A DNA stretch of 64,000 nt from Tubulanus polymorphus (GCF_964204645.1 NC_134030.1:13103447-13167446); one strand, 5' to 3'. Positions 11,068-23,440 are shown, counted from the first letter of the stretch. Notes: generated from the sequence alone by a model not told the origin. Numbers and translations: made by a program.

Positions 11068-12410
11068 GATTATCACATAATTGTTTATGATTTGATAATG
11101 CACTTTCAGTTCTAAATTTAGTCATACATTTTCTACATAGATATATGTTATTATTAAAATCATTTTCTGATTTAGAAAATAAATCAATACGTTTAAGCCA
11201 CATATAATGATTCTCATAATATAATATATCTATAACACCATTTGAATCGTAATCTTTTGATAAATACAAAGGTTCTTATGCATAATGTTTAATATTGTTA
11301 CCTTTTGTATTTGGTAATTTGATTAAATCAAATACATTTATTTTTAGATTATAACCTCTTTCTATTTTTAGAATATTTTCAATTTTAACAGGATAGCTGC
11401 CTATCTTATGATAATTTTCAAATTATTCATAATTTGATACTCTAAAGCTATGTGTATTATCAGTTGCAGGATGTAAACAACTAATTACTGCCCATAGAAA
11501 ACATTTATCATCAAAATTTTGTACATTTATAACAGCATTAGTTTTAAATGGTAGTTTAATATAACTCGTTGCTTCAATATCTTGTTGTTTATAATATGAT
11601 AAATTATTTTCATCAATTGGTTTTGATTTAGTTAATTTATTATATTTTGTATTATACACATGTAACGTCATAAATATTATTTCATTAAATATTAAACCCG
11701 ATCCTTCAAAATATTTCTCTTCTATTTTACTTTTTATTTCATCTAATTTATCATCTATATGTTGTTTTGAAATAATATGTTGTGAATGGGAATTAATATT
11801 ATAAATTGGTTTATCATCAGATTTTATAAATTTATTTTTAACTGATATACTAATTTTAGGATATTCTAAGTCTGTAATTATTTTTATAATATTTTTCATA
11901 TTTTCTAAATGTTTTTTTATTTTCTTCTAATGTTTTACCTTTATTAAATTTAAACTCGATAGCAGCTGGACCAATATCACTTTTAAATGCTTCAGTTATC
12001 TCTATGTCTTTTTTATTATCCAATGAATTAATATAATTTCTAACATTTTCCATGTATGATTTCTTATTATTTAGAGTATTTTTCATTCTTTTAATTGTCT
12101 TCGGTTTATTAATAATATCTTTATCAAAATAATCTTCACCTAAAATATCATTATTAATATTTCTAATATGACTTTTGGATTTTAAATGTTCTTTATAATA
12201 TCTTTTGTTACTGAATGATTGATTACATGTGTCACATTTATATATTTCTTTTTGATTCTTTAATTCTTCTTATTTAGTTTCTTATATATCATCTTTATAT
12301 TCTCATTTAAATTTATTTTCTAAATGTGTTTTAGTTTTATTATGTCTTGCTTTTTGAGATTTATCTATATTGATTTTACATGTCGGACAGTAGTACTTAT
12401 TTGCTTCCAT
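11068..12410 (-). pseudogene. DNA polymerase B N-terminal region (Polinton)
   Basis: The minus-strand copy starts at 12410 and has the same order as 51400-52709. First come two cysteine/histidine fingers (one at YKCDTC...H...H), then PYMENVRNYINSLDNKKDIEI, DIGPAAIEFKF, YPKISISVK, NSHSQHIISKQHID, the KCFLWAVISCLHP block, and a third finger (LCRKC...H...C) near 11070-11130. It is truncated before the exonuclease motifs. It keeps a stretch around 11930-11980 that is deleted from the large element, so the two copies decayed independently. Frameshifts lie near 11420, 11890 and 12270. Confidence 0.85.
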
Positions 12411-12558
12411 TTTTATAACAATTTTTTTGATTAAAATCGATTTTGTACTATTCGAAATCTATATCATGGTGCCCTTTTTTATTCTTACCTTTATATATGA
12501 AATAGAAATCACCACAATATAATTCTTCTAATTTCAGTTAGAATAATTAGTTTCAGTT

Positions 12559-12665
12559 GCTCATAAAAAATAAAAAACAAATTCTCGCACGCTCGAATTT
12601 ATTTTTTATTTTTTACTCACTCGCCCCTTCAACCTTTGGTATGAAACAACTTACTCCCTATTACT
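12559..12665. repeat. Polinton terminal cap, inverted orientation
   Basis: It runs from GCTCATAAAAAATAAAAAAC through the centre TCTCGCACGCTCGAATTT to CAACCTTTGGTATGAAAC and CTCCCTATTACT. Read outwards, it has the left-cap orientation although it closes the right end of the composite. This could mean a flipped cap or a remnant of another element. The left arm is cut short at GCTCAT. Confidence 0.7.
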
Positions 12666-14580
12666 GATAGAAAACAACGATCTCCCAGCAGTTAAAAGGC
12701 AAACTATTTCCGGGTTTCCAAATATCTGTAATTCTAACTGCTAGTCGAAACGCTGAAACTGCGGGCGAAACAGCTAAAATGATAACGCTGAAAGAATTAT
12801 TTCTGGGTAACCAGGATGACATAATCTAAACATACGAGGTGCCATCTACTGACATTTGGGCGCATGAGCCGTGGTACGAAAATGTCTTGGAGGCATGGAC
12901 TAGTCTTTTTCGCTACGTGAAACAAGACATCGTCTTTTTGGGGGGATTGTTGCCCAAAGAGACATCATACTGAATCCGTCGAAGAACACAGGCTTAATTT
13001 GTGATACTGCGCAAATGATAGGAACAGGAAATACTTTGTAATTCTAGATTTAATAGGGTGTGACGATTTCGATGCCAGAGCACTGATCAACGATTGACGA
13101 TGATAGAAGACGAATTGCATAGAACCTTTTTTCACATAAAACACACGTTTATTCATTCCACTACAACTTCACACTAGAACTTCACACTGAACTGGTACAC
13201 ACACACGCGCGCACGCACACGCACACGCATACGTAAACACATACACATACACATACACACAGCTAAATTGTGTCATACTTTCCTACATAATGTTAAGTTC
13301 GAAAATAAAGCGTATCATTTTATTCCGGTACAATTATCTGTTTGTTAACTGTGTGTGAATATCCTTGTAGAGTAGAAATTGAGTTCAATTTCCATTCAAT
13401 AGAGGCTCTAACTGGTTCACTACAATGGACCTGGAATCAAAATAACTTGACCGTATCGAGAGTTATTGGTGTCATTATCCTTCTAACAAAATTTCCTATC
13501 CGTCAGTATAAAAATTGAAGGCCTCTGAAAAGTGGAAGTATTGGGTAACGTTTTTTTGGACCCTAGCTATCATACCTATTATTATACATAGAATTGATTT
13601 ATCTGAACTGTGTATTCAATATTTAAACTCTGTGCATTCATTTGTTAATTTTCATTAATTTAGAAATGTGTTATATATCATGACTATGTTCGCTTTTTGA
13701 TTTCAATTATAAAAGAATATGTGCATTAATTTTCTAATATCTAATGATCTAAAAATATGTTGTATTTCATATATCATCTTGTGCAAATAAGAATATCAAT
13801 GATTTAATGAATTTCTTGATCATGTCAGACTTAATTTCATTGATTTGTGATTCTCTTTAATTTATAAATTTGTCATTCATTTTCTAATTTTCATGATCAT
13901 AGGAATATGTTATGTATATCTAAACTGTGCATTCATTACGTAAAATCTAGCCTAAATAAAGATATCAGGTCCAATGTTAATAAATTCTTTGCTTTATGTT
14001 CCTTTGATTAATGTTATTTCCTTCTGGCATTTTCACAGTGCGATTTTTCCTCTGGCATTTTTACCTCTTGCATTTCTACGTCTTGCATTTTTACCTCTGG
14101 CATTATTATCTGGATTCTCGTTTCCCATACACATAAAACACTATAACTATTGCTTCTACAATACTATTATCATGTCATATACAACAACTATACAATGGTA
14201 TGACTTATTGATTAAAATCACTCCCAAAATGATAAAATATTGCATTGATATAGCGTTTGAGCGCGTTGGGTGTCCAGCCTCGACTTTCTGATGTAATGTA
14301 CATACAGCGAAATTTGTATTTTCGAAATTTAAAGATCGTATTCTCGTCGTTCGTTCCGTCATAGGAGTTTAGAGGTTTTGAGAGGTAGTAGTAACCCTGT
14401 GAGGCGGAAAATAACAGGGCGCTGTAGTTATATACGAATACAAAGTCAATCCATCAGGGGACTATTTAAACATGTCAATATAACATTCGTCCAAGATCGG
14501 ACGAAAAGCTATGCAACAGTTCTCTGGACCGACATCCAATGTAAGCCAAAATCAATGAAATATCTCTCATTAATTAATCA
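12666..14580. other. Gene-free stretch with CA-type microsatellite
   Basis: No supported gene. It contains an impure CA microsatellite at 13197-13262 and a short fourfold repeat of ACCTCTGGCATTTTT-type units at 14040-14106. The rest is AT-rich host-like DNA. Confidence 0.5.
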
Positions 14581-14587
14581 ATGCTTC

Positions 14588-14600
14588 TTTATTCTTTATT
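14588..14600 (-). promoter_or_regulatory. Poly(A) signals of the secreted-protein gene
   Basis: Two AATAAA hexamers on the minus strand (14595-14600 and 14588-14593) lie 36-48 bp past the stop codon at 14636-14638, a suitable place for cleavage and polyadenylation. Confidence 0.6.
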
Positions 14601-14635
14601 CTGGTCTCTCTCAAACAAAATAAGCAAATGGGATT

Positions 14636-17600
14636 CTATGGAAAACCGGCAGTGCACGCGATAATTTGCATTTGAATTCCATATGTAAACGCGTTCTCCT
14701 GGGTATTCCCTGCTGCGACACCTTGTGGTTGTGGGTCCATTGGTATTAAATCTTGAGAAATCGCGGCGTTGCCAATAATAGGTAGATTGGCTCCAGGAAT
14801 TGCCGAAGGCAATTCAATATTGATATGAATTGACATCGACGTAGCACCTTTGCCCTCTTCGCCCGGTATGTTATAACGTTTTTCTCCACCTAGAGTCGGG
14901 CCACCCTGAAATGACAGGGATAGTTTTGTTTCTTTGAAATCTCTCTCACAAATTACTGATTATAACAACAGCTGCATTATAAACAGTGACGACATAACAA
15001 CCTAGCAACACGCATAGTGTGGTAGTGACTGGTAGAAAAATATCTGGGCTCAGTTCCATAGTCATGGCTTAGACTTAAGACCAATTTAAGACCATCTTAG
15101 TTCTATAACCAATCTAACAACTTAAGACCAGTCTTAAAATTTAAGACCATTTTTGGACTTAAGTCTCAACTGAGGAACCAGCCCCAGGTGATTAGGAAGC
15201 TTCTGTAACAGAATTTAACGATGTCTCTGACCTTTGTTTGTGAATAGAATGTTTCTGGTATTTAGACCGAATTTAGTTAGTGCTTAATCTATATTGCCAA
15301 AACGTCCCCTTTCAGTAAGGTTAATGATTTCCATGTGAATTTTGAAATCAGTGTGTCTCTAGCGGACTCAAAATGTTTGTGCATTTCATTTTCATTTTTA
15401 TTGTTCCACAAAAACATGTTTTGCACGGAACATTCTTACATTAAATTCTAACAGTAGATGGTATCGTACAGCGAAGCAAATCGTTGTAAGTATACGTAAA
15501 GAGACACATGTACATATACGCTGGGTAAATATTAGGAGAACTCGTTTACGCACCCCCGACTAATTTGCAAAAGTTACTTAGTTTTACCGCCAGTTTGTGC
15601 ATATGGAAAAGTTCCCCGAGGTTTTCTATTGTTGTTCCCCCCCCCCCCATAGTGACGCGAGAAAAGGCGCGCTCTTTCATTCGCATACGCAGGGAATTCT
15701 AAAATGGCCTGCCTTTCATCCCCCAGGGATTGAGTGTTACACTTCATACATAGTCTATCATCTCGAGCAATACGACTTCAATCGGTAAACTATGGTTGCT
15801 GCAACGAAAGCGACATAAAGTAATTCTATGGTTAGCCTGTAAATTTAATAGATACAATTCCGGTTCAAAGTTTGTTTTAATGCAGTAGTATGTGGCAGCT
15901 TTATGGGAGTTGATGCAGTCTGCGCGCAATTTTTGTATATATTGGGTCAGTTAATCTATGCTTGACAGAGTGATGGATGAAATCTATATTAACGAAGGGT
16001 TGAGCTTGTTGATTCTGCCAGAACAAAATGTTATTGGTTCAAAGTCTAAAATTGTAAGTAGTGCCTAGATAATGCATTTTGCAGAGCACGCAAGTTATGA
16101 GGTATATCAAATTTCTGGAATTACAGTTAAATGATATATTCATGTTTTACATGTTGATGAGCTCGAAAATATATCTCATGTTATCAACAGTGGGCAAAAA
16201 TACGACAACGGCCATCTCCACATTTATTCCATTGGTAGCATAGTCGTTACGGGGCTGATATTTGGGTAAATGTATTAGAATTAGACGCCCGTCTGAAATG
16301 AACGTAGATAGAATACTGACCGGGTCGGTGTTAGAATGAATAGTAGAACCATCGCCCGATAGTAATGTAATCGTAACGTCGTTGATAGTATAAGCACCTA
16401 TGTATAAAGAGAATCAAAAATCACATCGCAGCTAGTGGTTTACATAGAGAAAAAGTTAACCAAAAGACAAATTCAGTTAGACAAAGTCATCCAATACATG
16501 TATCAATGGTTGGTCGGTTTGAATCCCGTTAGACGCGCAGTCAGTCGCGCACGTATTATCCATCCATCATTCCAGGATTCATAAGTTTGAATCCGGGTGG
16601 TTACAGAACTTCTGGGAAACTTGTCTTTCTGATATCTTTCTCCCTCACAAGGAGCAAGATGCATTGAGGATCTATAATTGATCTTGCCCGACTGATTCGA
16701 AATGTGTAAACAAAATGAAGCCGTAAAACCGAGTAGTTTTTTGGTGCATCAAGCCTCCTCGTTGCATCAAGATAAGCCAGACTAACTGCCGGCTGCTAGA
16801 TAGCTGCTGGATAGCATACACTAAACTCTAACCTGGCCTATAATTTCTCAAAGTCTTGGCCTCACTTGATTACTGGCCATTCATTTTTGTAGATCTGACA
16901 CTTTTCTGTGATGTGGGAGTTACCGTGTCAGGAGTTCAGCAAATCGAACATATCGACTTTCACTATGTTTTTTTTGAAAGCGTATTCAAGTTGAATAAAA
17001 AGTTTTAGGTTTAGGTCTGGGTTAAGTTTGAATTGTTGTGCTCATTGAAAAAAATTCATTACCAAAAGCAGTTGGACCAATTTTACTTATACACTACTGG
17101 GATTCTGGACCCAGAATGTTGTTCATCGTAACGTACCACCGGAAACTGCCTGCCTATATGCTAGTGTCAAAGATTGCACCCATTTCACTTCTCCGAATTC
17201 AACATATATCGTCTGTGAATCCCCGCTAAGAGTTGCTGAATCTTCTGGTTCACCCGATAGGGTACCATCATCATATATCAAACTGAAAGAAAATTGAGTT
17301 TGCATTTCAGTATTCAACCTAGATTCAAATCGAAACTTGGGTCTAATCTACTTTCAATTTATTCAGCCGTGAGTTCCTAATAAACTTACGTTTTCCCTAC
17401 CGTCAGTGAATTCATTATTGGTTGTGCGGGTATTACTGTATAATAGTTTCCGTTTGTGATATCGCCATCGCCTAATGACTAAATAGGATAATTTAAGATA
17501 ATTATCATTCCACTTAAAGGCAAATCAACCACCTATTAAACGTAACTCTGCTTTAAACATTTAGATTTAAATACAATCAACTTCGCATAGGTCGTACAAG

Positions 17601-18902
17601 TTGGGCCAAATCATTGGAGTATTTAGGAATTTTTACTAAATGTTCGACATAGAAGTTAAAGGACAAATGTCATCAAAATAGAATATTGTGTAAAATTTAT
17701 TTTCAAATTTTTAAATCGGCAATTTCAGCTTGTGCTCACTATTATTGTTTATGTCATCGCTGACAAACGCTACTTGCTTCCAGACATTTCACTCTAAACG
17801 TTTCATAGAGTATTGAATCGTTTCAGCAGTCGTTTTGGCTATTTGGGTCAAAAGACAGTCAGATACAAACCAATTTTTTCTTATTGGCTCCTTGAATGCG
17901 GAGGAAAAACCCGCGATTTTTACTCCTGTATGATGCGATTGATGAGTGGTCGGCTTATTGTGAGGATTCGATGTTTATCAACAACAACACTCGTATAGAT
18001 TAATTTTTCGGTTTGTCGGGTTGAGAGGACTTATTTGATTAATTATGATAACACATACATTTTTTTTTTAACCACGAGGCTTACTGGCGACCATATTTAG
18101 TAACTATTCATTTGTAAATGTGGTTTTGGCAGTTTCATGAAATTATACTTTTACACTATGATATGAGACTTGAGCTTTTTGACTTGATAAATTAGATCAT
18201 GATTACGGATCAACTGAAATATAGGGGATTGTAGTCCATGTGCTCATCAATCGCCACTGTGCACTGTTAATTAATTGTTATGTTAAATAATGTTAGTCAA
18301 TTAATTCCGCTCCTTTTACCTTATCTAGATTAGATTTTCCAACGTTCGCAGCCATCAAGCACACCACCCCGGGTGGTTACTTGTAGCCGAGCGATTGCTG
18401 AATGATAAATCGATAAGCAACCACCCGGGGTGAAGTGCTTGATGGCTGCGAACGTTGGAAAATCTAATCTGGATAAGGTAAAAGGAGCGGAATTAATTAA
18501 CTAACATTATTTAACATAACAATTAATTAACAGTGCACAGTGGCGATTGAAGATTCGATTTGGTAGCATTGATGGATGGTTCTGTGTTTATTGGCTCTCC
18601 TGCCCATGTTGACTAATGCCGCAATTGAAATTCAATGACGTCATTGAAATGATATATTGAACATTGTTGATCTAAATCGTCTAATTCTAAAGCGTAAATC
18701 GAATGGCCTCACAAAAGCCCTTACTTATTATTGTCGCAATAAAATAACTTACCGGTACAATATCACCCCAGGCAGAACATGCAGGAGTTGTCGGGCAATT
18801 GGTCGTTGGTGGTGGTGATGTAGTAGCCGGCTGGGTTTGAGTGCATGTAGTCGCAATGGTTGCAAGTGCAGCAGACACAGCGACAATAAAAAAAATCTTC
18901 AT
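14636..18902 (-). CDS. Spliced secreted protein of unknown family, 5 exons
   Basis: A host gene assembled by eye from minus-strand exons 18902-18753, 17478-17390, 17282-17137, 16397-16204 and 14905-14636 (150, 89, 146, 194 and 270 nt). All junctions are GT-AG (donors GTAAGT, GTAAGT, GTACGT and GTATTT; acceptors ending TTTAG, TTCAG, CATAG and TTCAG), and the phases fit to give one frame of 282 residues. Residues 1-19 are a strong signal peptide (MKIFFIVAVSAALATIATT), followed by a Thr/Pro-rich linker with cysteines and then about 230 residues that look rich in beta strands (GDITNGNYYTV, GDSQTIYVEFGEVKWVQSL, YTINDVTITLLSGDG). There is no transmembrane segment. Cysteines are few (four), all near the ends. 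The product is probably extracellular; I recognise no family. The last intron's donor is the weakest call. Introns 1 and 4 hold MITE-like elements. Confidence 0.75.
15044..15187. mobile_element. MITE-like palindrome in intron 4
   Basis: About 144 bp with inverted ends (CTGGGCTCAGTTCC...GGAACCAGCCCCAG) and internal repeats of CTTAAGACCA and its inverse TGGTCTTAAG. No ORF. A convincing target duplication is not visible. Confidence 0.6.
18247..18550. mobile_element. 304-bp near-perfect fold-back element in intron 1
   Basis: Two arms of about 135-145 bp, almost identical in inverse orientation, start TCAATCGCCACTGTGCACTG and run inward to CCCCGGGTGG around a spacer of about 35 bp. Only a handful of mismatches are visible, so it is young or under gene conversion. 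It has no coding capacity. It could form a long hairpin in the pre-mRNA of the host gene. Confidence 0.85.
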
Positions 18903-19526
18903 TTCAAATATATTTTGGAGTTAAAATGAAAATCTTTCCCTGCAAAGAACAAAAATCCTGTAGTCCTCCCGACGGAATAAATAAACCTCGACATCGAGCA
19001 ATGGAGGCAGTTGGTACTGTAGCAATTCGTTCAGCATTTCGTTTGTATTTGAAAATTAAGTATAAACACTGATCGGTGTTATAGAAAATAAGTAAACTCG
19101 ATAAACATACTCAAGATGCATTAACATAATTTCATATGAACCATGTGTTTATTGTATGTTCGTATCATTCTAAGTTCGTATTCGTTATGGATCAAAACTA
19201 ATCATGAATCATATCTGATCGAGGATTGAATTATTCATGGGCGGCGGAACCGGGACGTTTGGAGCGTTATTGGCCGGGCCAATATATCAAGCCCTCTGGC
19301 ATAAAATTTGTTTCGCCAAAACAGAAAATACGTTTTTCGAACACACAGAAAACATTTCTTGCACCATGATATGCACACGGGACGAAAAACGCTTTCGACC
19401 ACACACGAAAAACATTTTTTGGTTCGGCGTTTTGCGTTTTGACTCCCCCGCACACGGCATAACAAAAATACATTGAAAACGTTTTTTCACGAGTAAAAAA
19501 GTTTTTTCGGTGCCATATGCGGTCAA

Positions 19527-20608
19527 ATGGGTGCAAATGGGTCACTCACGGATATGGGTTTACCATATAACAAATGGTTAGTTCAAAAGCTGCAGTCAAG
19601 ATTTTTCAGGTTCATAATGGGGCTTCATTCTAAGGCTCCAATTCTATCAATTTTTGGTGATTTGGGAGAGGTTCCACTTTATATTGATATTACTATGTCA
19701 GCTTTGAAGTTCTGGATGTCAGTTATGTCGTCGGGTAATAGCTAATCAATGATCTGCTTGTCCTTTTTAGAATAATATAAAGATGAGAGGGAGGGCAAAT
19801 TCAATTATATATCTACCGTTAAATCAATTCTATCAAATTTAGGGTACTCAAATGTTTGGAACAATTTGGGGCATTATTCAAATAGCATTATTTTGGGTAT
19901 TAGGAAGCATCTGACAGCTATCTTTGTGGATCAAGTGATCATTTCCGTTATAATTTCTATAAAGCAGTTAAAGTAAGTTTTAAGTTAGAAAAGTATTTAT
20001 TAGTGCTAAAAGATTTTAACCTCAGAAATGCTGGGTCCAGTTCCACAGTTCCGAGTTAAGATTTGACTCTGGGTTAAAACATTGAAAATGAACTAACTTT
20101 AACTCAGAGTTAACTCTAACTCACAACTGTGGAACTGGGTCCTGGTGCTAAATAACGACTACTCTCAGCTTAATAATTGAAAAAGGTAGACACCGCGGTA
20201 TAGAAAAGGAAAAACGTTTGTGCGATATCTGTAATGTGTTGGACGTTGAATGTCACTTTTTGTTCCATTGTAAAAGAGTCGCTAATCTGAGAAAGGAATT
20301 AAATATATCTATCTTAGACGTGAATAGTTTAATCTCCACTTTCTACAACCTAAGCCCTACAACCAGTATTGTTCAGCTAGCCAAATTTATTAAACTCGGT
20401 TTGCCATTGTCCTAATATTTCTTCGATTAATGTTTTGTATATTTTCAATTATGTTTTTCCTCATCTGTAATTAGTGTTAATTATGCCTCATCTTATTACT
20501 TGTTTATCTCCTATTATGTATATACTTGATTTCACCGAAACTGTATCAGTTGCAAACAATGTTTTTTTTCAAAATGTTTATGTTGAATAAAGATTGATTT
20601 GATTTGAA
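19527..20608 (+). pseudogene. LINE 3'-end fragment
   Basis: Two plus-strand frames show the C-terminal region of a LINE polyprotein: KLQSRFFRFIMGL, then GDLGEVPLYIDI near 19660-19690, and after decay a CDIC...HFLFHCKR zinc-binding block at 20218-20280. A 3' UTR ends near 20608 in AATAAAG followed by TTGATTTGATTTGA, a microsatellite-type LINE tail. Catalytic RT and endonuclease are absent (5' truncation). A MITE at 20031-20145 interrupts it. Confidence 0.75.
20031..20145. mobile_element. Small MITE with CCAGTTCCACAGTT ends
   Basis: An inverted pair, CCAGTTCCACAGTT at the left and AACTGTGGAACTGG at the right, with internal GAGTTAA/TTAACTC repeats. It sits between two parts of a decayed LINE frame. 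Confidence 0.7.
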
Positions 20609-21960
20609 ATTGAATTCATTAAGGGAAACGGAGATATTACTTCTAAAATCGCTACACGTATTTCTATACTCTACCTAGTACTATTTCGTAGGGATTTTCA
20701 AAATTGAAAAAAATATATAAAATTCCGTCTTTCAGACCGTTAAAACTTTGCGGTAGGTAGTTATACGAATTAACCGACGCCGAATTAAGTGAGGTTGGCT
20801 GTTTTAATTGTTTCCATGAACTTTAACTGTGAAATAATCTTTTTCAAGTTCCTAACAAGTTTTAGAAATATTTTACCTCACCAATACGATATGTCTTATA
20901 TAAATAAGTTATCTTACCTTATGAAGTAAAACTTAATGTAGGAAACCAATGTGTCCTCAAATCTACCACAGAGATGGTGGTAAAGCCAGAAATGTGGCTT
21001 CCTTATATCCATTTTGTTTGATTAATCGGCTGAATAAATCTCGAATTGTTGCCAGCGTCGAAATATCTGTTGATTACAAGCTTACTGAATATTCTATACA
21101 TTTCTTTGTGTTGTTTTTCAAGTTGCTGAATGGAGAAATTGAGATGAAGTTATTCGAAGTCAATTGTATCTCTTTGATTGATATCGCTATGTGACAACCT
21201 GCCACCAAATATCAGCACCACTGTTATAAAAGATTTCTAGGGATTCAGAAAACTGATTCGCGATTGTCAGGACATAAAAAAAGTTTTCAAGATAGTATCA
21301 CTCAATCTTTGGTACCACATGTTACAAACATTGTTCCATCGGGACATGAATAAATTTTGAGGATGGAAGGCGAGATTCTCGGTACCAACTGTTGCAAGGG
21401 ATTGTGCCGGAAATGAAAACCTTTTCAAGATAATATCATCGCTACGTGGAAAACCAACTATACACTTGCATTGAGCAAATGAGGTAAATTCGGCTGCTCA
21501 ATTTTACAGGAAATATATTCTTAATATGTCGTCTGAAGAACCTATTCATTGATCTTTGTTAAAATGTTCTTATTGTGATCAAGAACAGACACATTTGTTT
21601 TAAATCAACGAAAAGTTTATTTTGTGATAAGTTACATCTACACGTTTTCCTTAATACTTATAAGTTGTATAGTTGAATTAACAGTAATATCCAACTGAAT
21701 AATCTTTATCCGCTTAATCAGCGTAATTCCTCACGTCATATGTGTAGTAAAAAAAAATCCATGAATACATGTATCACGTGCGATCATAACATAAACCATT
21801 TCAAAAATGTGGATAGTTTTTCTAACCTTCTAAATAGATGGGATCGAAGGAATTCGTGTAAGCGTGAAGACCTGATATGATGTGGCTGGAATCGAGGGAA
21901 TCATGCGTGTTTGCGTTGATACGACCCTTCGGTTTGTCGGTATGGAGATAATGTGTAACT
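20609..21960. other. No gene seen
   Basis: AT-rich DNA with only short frames lacking family signal or splice support. GGTACCA(A/C)..GTT and TCAAGATA(A/G)TATCA motifs recur around 21285-21435, suggesting a small old duplication. Confidence 0.45.
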
Positions 21961-21974
21961 GGATTACTCATTTA

Positions 21975-22320
21975 TATCCTAGCAAACACGGAGACTTTTT
22001 TCAACGTTGAAATAACATAGTGAATGTAACATTGCAATTGGGTTGAAAATATGTTGTAAAGTCGATCCACGTCGAGAAATAACTTTTTAATCTCAACGTT
22101 ATACAAAACAACATCGATACTAGACATTTTAATTAATGGCCTCACTGTCTATCATAAAGTTATTCCAACATTGTCCCGCAAATGTTGAAGATACGTTGAC
22201 ATCAGAATTTTGCCAATTGGCCCCGATTTAAACCTTGCATCAACGTTGAAATACCAACGTATTTCGTCAATGTTAAAACAATATTGTTTCAATGTCTGTT
22301 ATATTTTCACTGTTAATCCA
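21975..22320. repeat. Degenerate CAACGTTGAAAT repeat (MITE-like)
   Basis: CAACGTTGAAATA and relatives, with the inverse form TCAACGTT, recur across about 350 bp (near 21998, 22098, 22200, 22231 and 22262). This style is common in short fold-back elements of invertebrate genomes. No coding region. Confidence 0.5.
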
Positions 22321-22854
22321 AAGTTGAATTTTGGTTGTTAGTTTGAGCGGCCGCTATTCCACGCTATTCCTTCATGGTCCAGGAGCCCAGAGTGATTTGG
22401 TCATTCGAAAAGGTTACCAATTTCTAAGCACAGCTGTGCGTTTAATAGGAAATTCTATAAATGAAAATGTTTTTCTGCCGGTACAACTGTGGTGGGTGTG
22501 GTCACAATCACCAAATTTTCTCATGGTAAAATTAGACTAGATCAGCTGAAAAGGTAACTGATCCAAACTCCAACCAATATTACATAAATCATATTACTTG
22601 ATCCATAGACTCTAAAACGAGTTCGATTCAATATCCTTAAAAGGTTTATTATTTCTATTATCTAATTCCATATGCAATACAATATGGGCTTTTATAAACA
22701 TTGTTGGTGTGTTAATACTGATGAAATTCATCATAATCTACGATACAAACACCACCGGGGTCGCCATCTTAGTTATCCATGATGCAACTGTTTTACCCAT
22801 GATCCAATGCGCGCTCCTCATTTTACTATACTAATTGTTTCCAAACTAATTCAT
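22321..22854. other. No gene seen
   Basis: No supported feature. The open frame at 22331-22540 has no recognisable content. Confidence 0.4.
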
Positions 22855-23440
22855 TTTCCTAACACTTTGCAAACACTTTCATGATACCGAATTTAATTAT
22901 TCTACTGACCCTACCTGTTTATTTATAAACTAACTTATTTTACTAACACTTTTAAAGAACTTGATTTTAATTTATAGTTTACCAATACATAACTTTCACA
23001 TTTAGAAACTCAATTATTCATCTAACACTTAAATAACACTCTTATGAGAAAAAATCAATTATTTTACTAATACTTATATTTAAAACGTTATTATTTTAGT
23101 AACACTTTAATGATTAAAAAAACTTAATTTTTACCTATACCTTACTAATACTTTCGTATCTAAGAATATAATTATTTCACTTACACTTTGCTTACACTTT
23201 TATGATAGTAACTTTCATTATTTTACTAATGCTTTACTATTACTTTTGCAATTGGAAAATGAAATATTTTACTAACACTTAATGATAATCAACTTTCTTT
23301 TACTACTACTTAAATAATACTAAAATGCTTATATTTAGAAACTAACTCATTTTACTTACACTTTACCAACACTTTTATGATGAAAAGTTTAATTATTCTA
23401 CTTTATATACTTTACTAATACTTTTTTCTTATAATTTGAT
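22855..23440. repeat. TTTACTAACACTTT array, Polinton-like
   Basis: About ten degenerate units of 45-65 bp, each with TTTTACTAACACTT followed by TTATGAT or TTAAAT and an ATTTA(G/A)AAACT block. This is the inverse of the AAGTGTGAGTAAAATAATTTA motif at 9550-9745 and in the Polinton intergenic spacers, so the array is probably an amplified piece of a Polinton non-coding region. Confidence 0.6.

Larger units (their letters stand above)
9005..12665. mobile_element. Rearranged Polinton composite element
   Basis: This has a half cap on the left (9011-9080), a left leader, a 114-codon ORF (9201), a repeat array, a second ORF (9790) and a polymerase C-terminal fragment on the plus strand (10379-10925). 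Then comes a foreign junction of about 145 bp, a polymerase N-terminal fragment on the minus strand (11068-12410), a 3' scrap of the 114-codon ORF (about 12465-12535) and a cap (12559-12665) ending CCCTATTACT. The two polymerase fragments point towards each other, so the middle of the gene and all morphogenesis genes have been lost or inverted away. Its protein segments are close to those of the large element. Confidence 0.65.

Noticed and set aside
16510-16600. Two GGTTTGAATCC-like boxes resembling a tRNA or SINE internal promoter
   Set aside because: No cloverleaf, A box or anticodon arm can be drawn, and spacing is wrong. They look like chance or decayed SINE remains.
19235-19545. Overlapping open frames on both strands
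   Set aside because: No family signal, no splice support and mutually exclusive frames; they arise from a stop-poor stretch.
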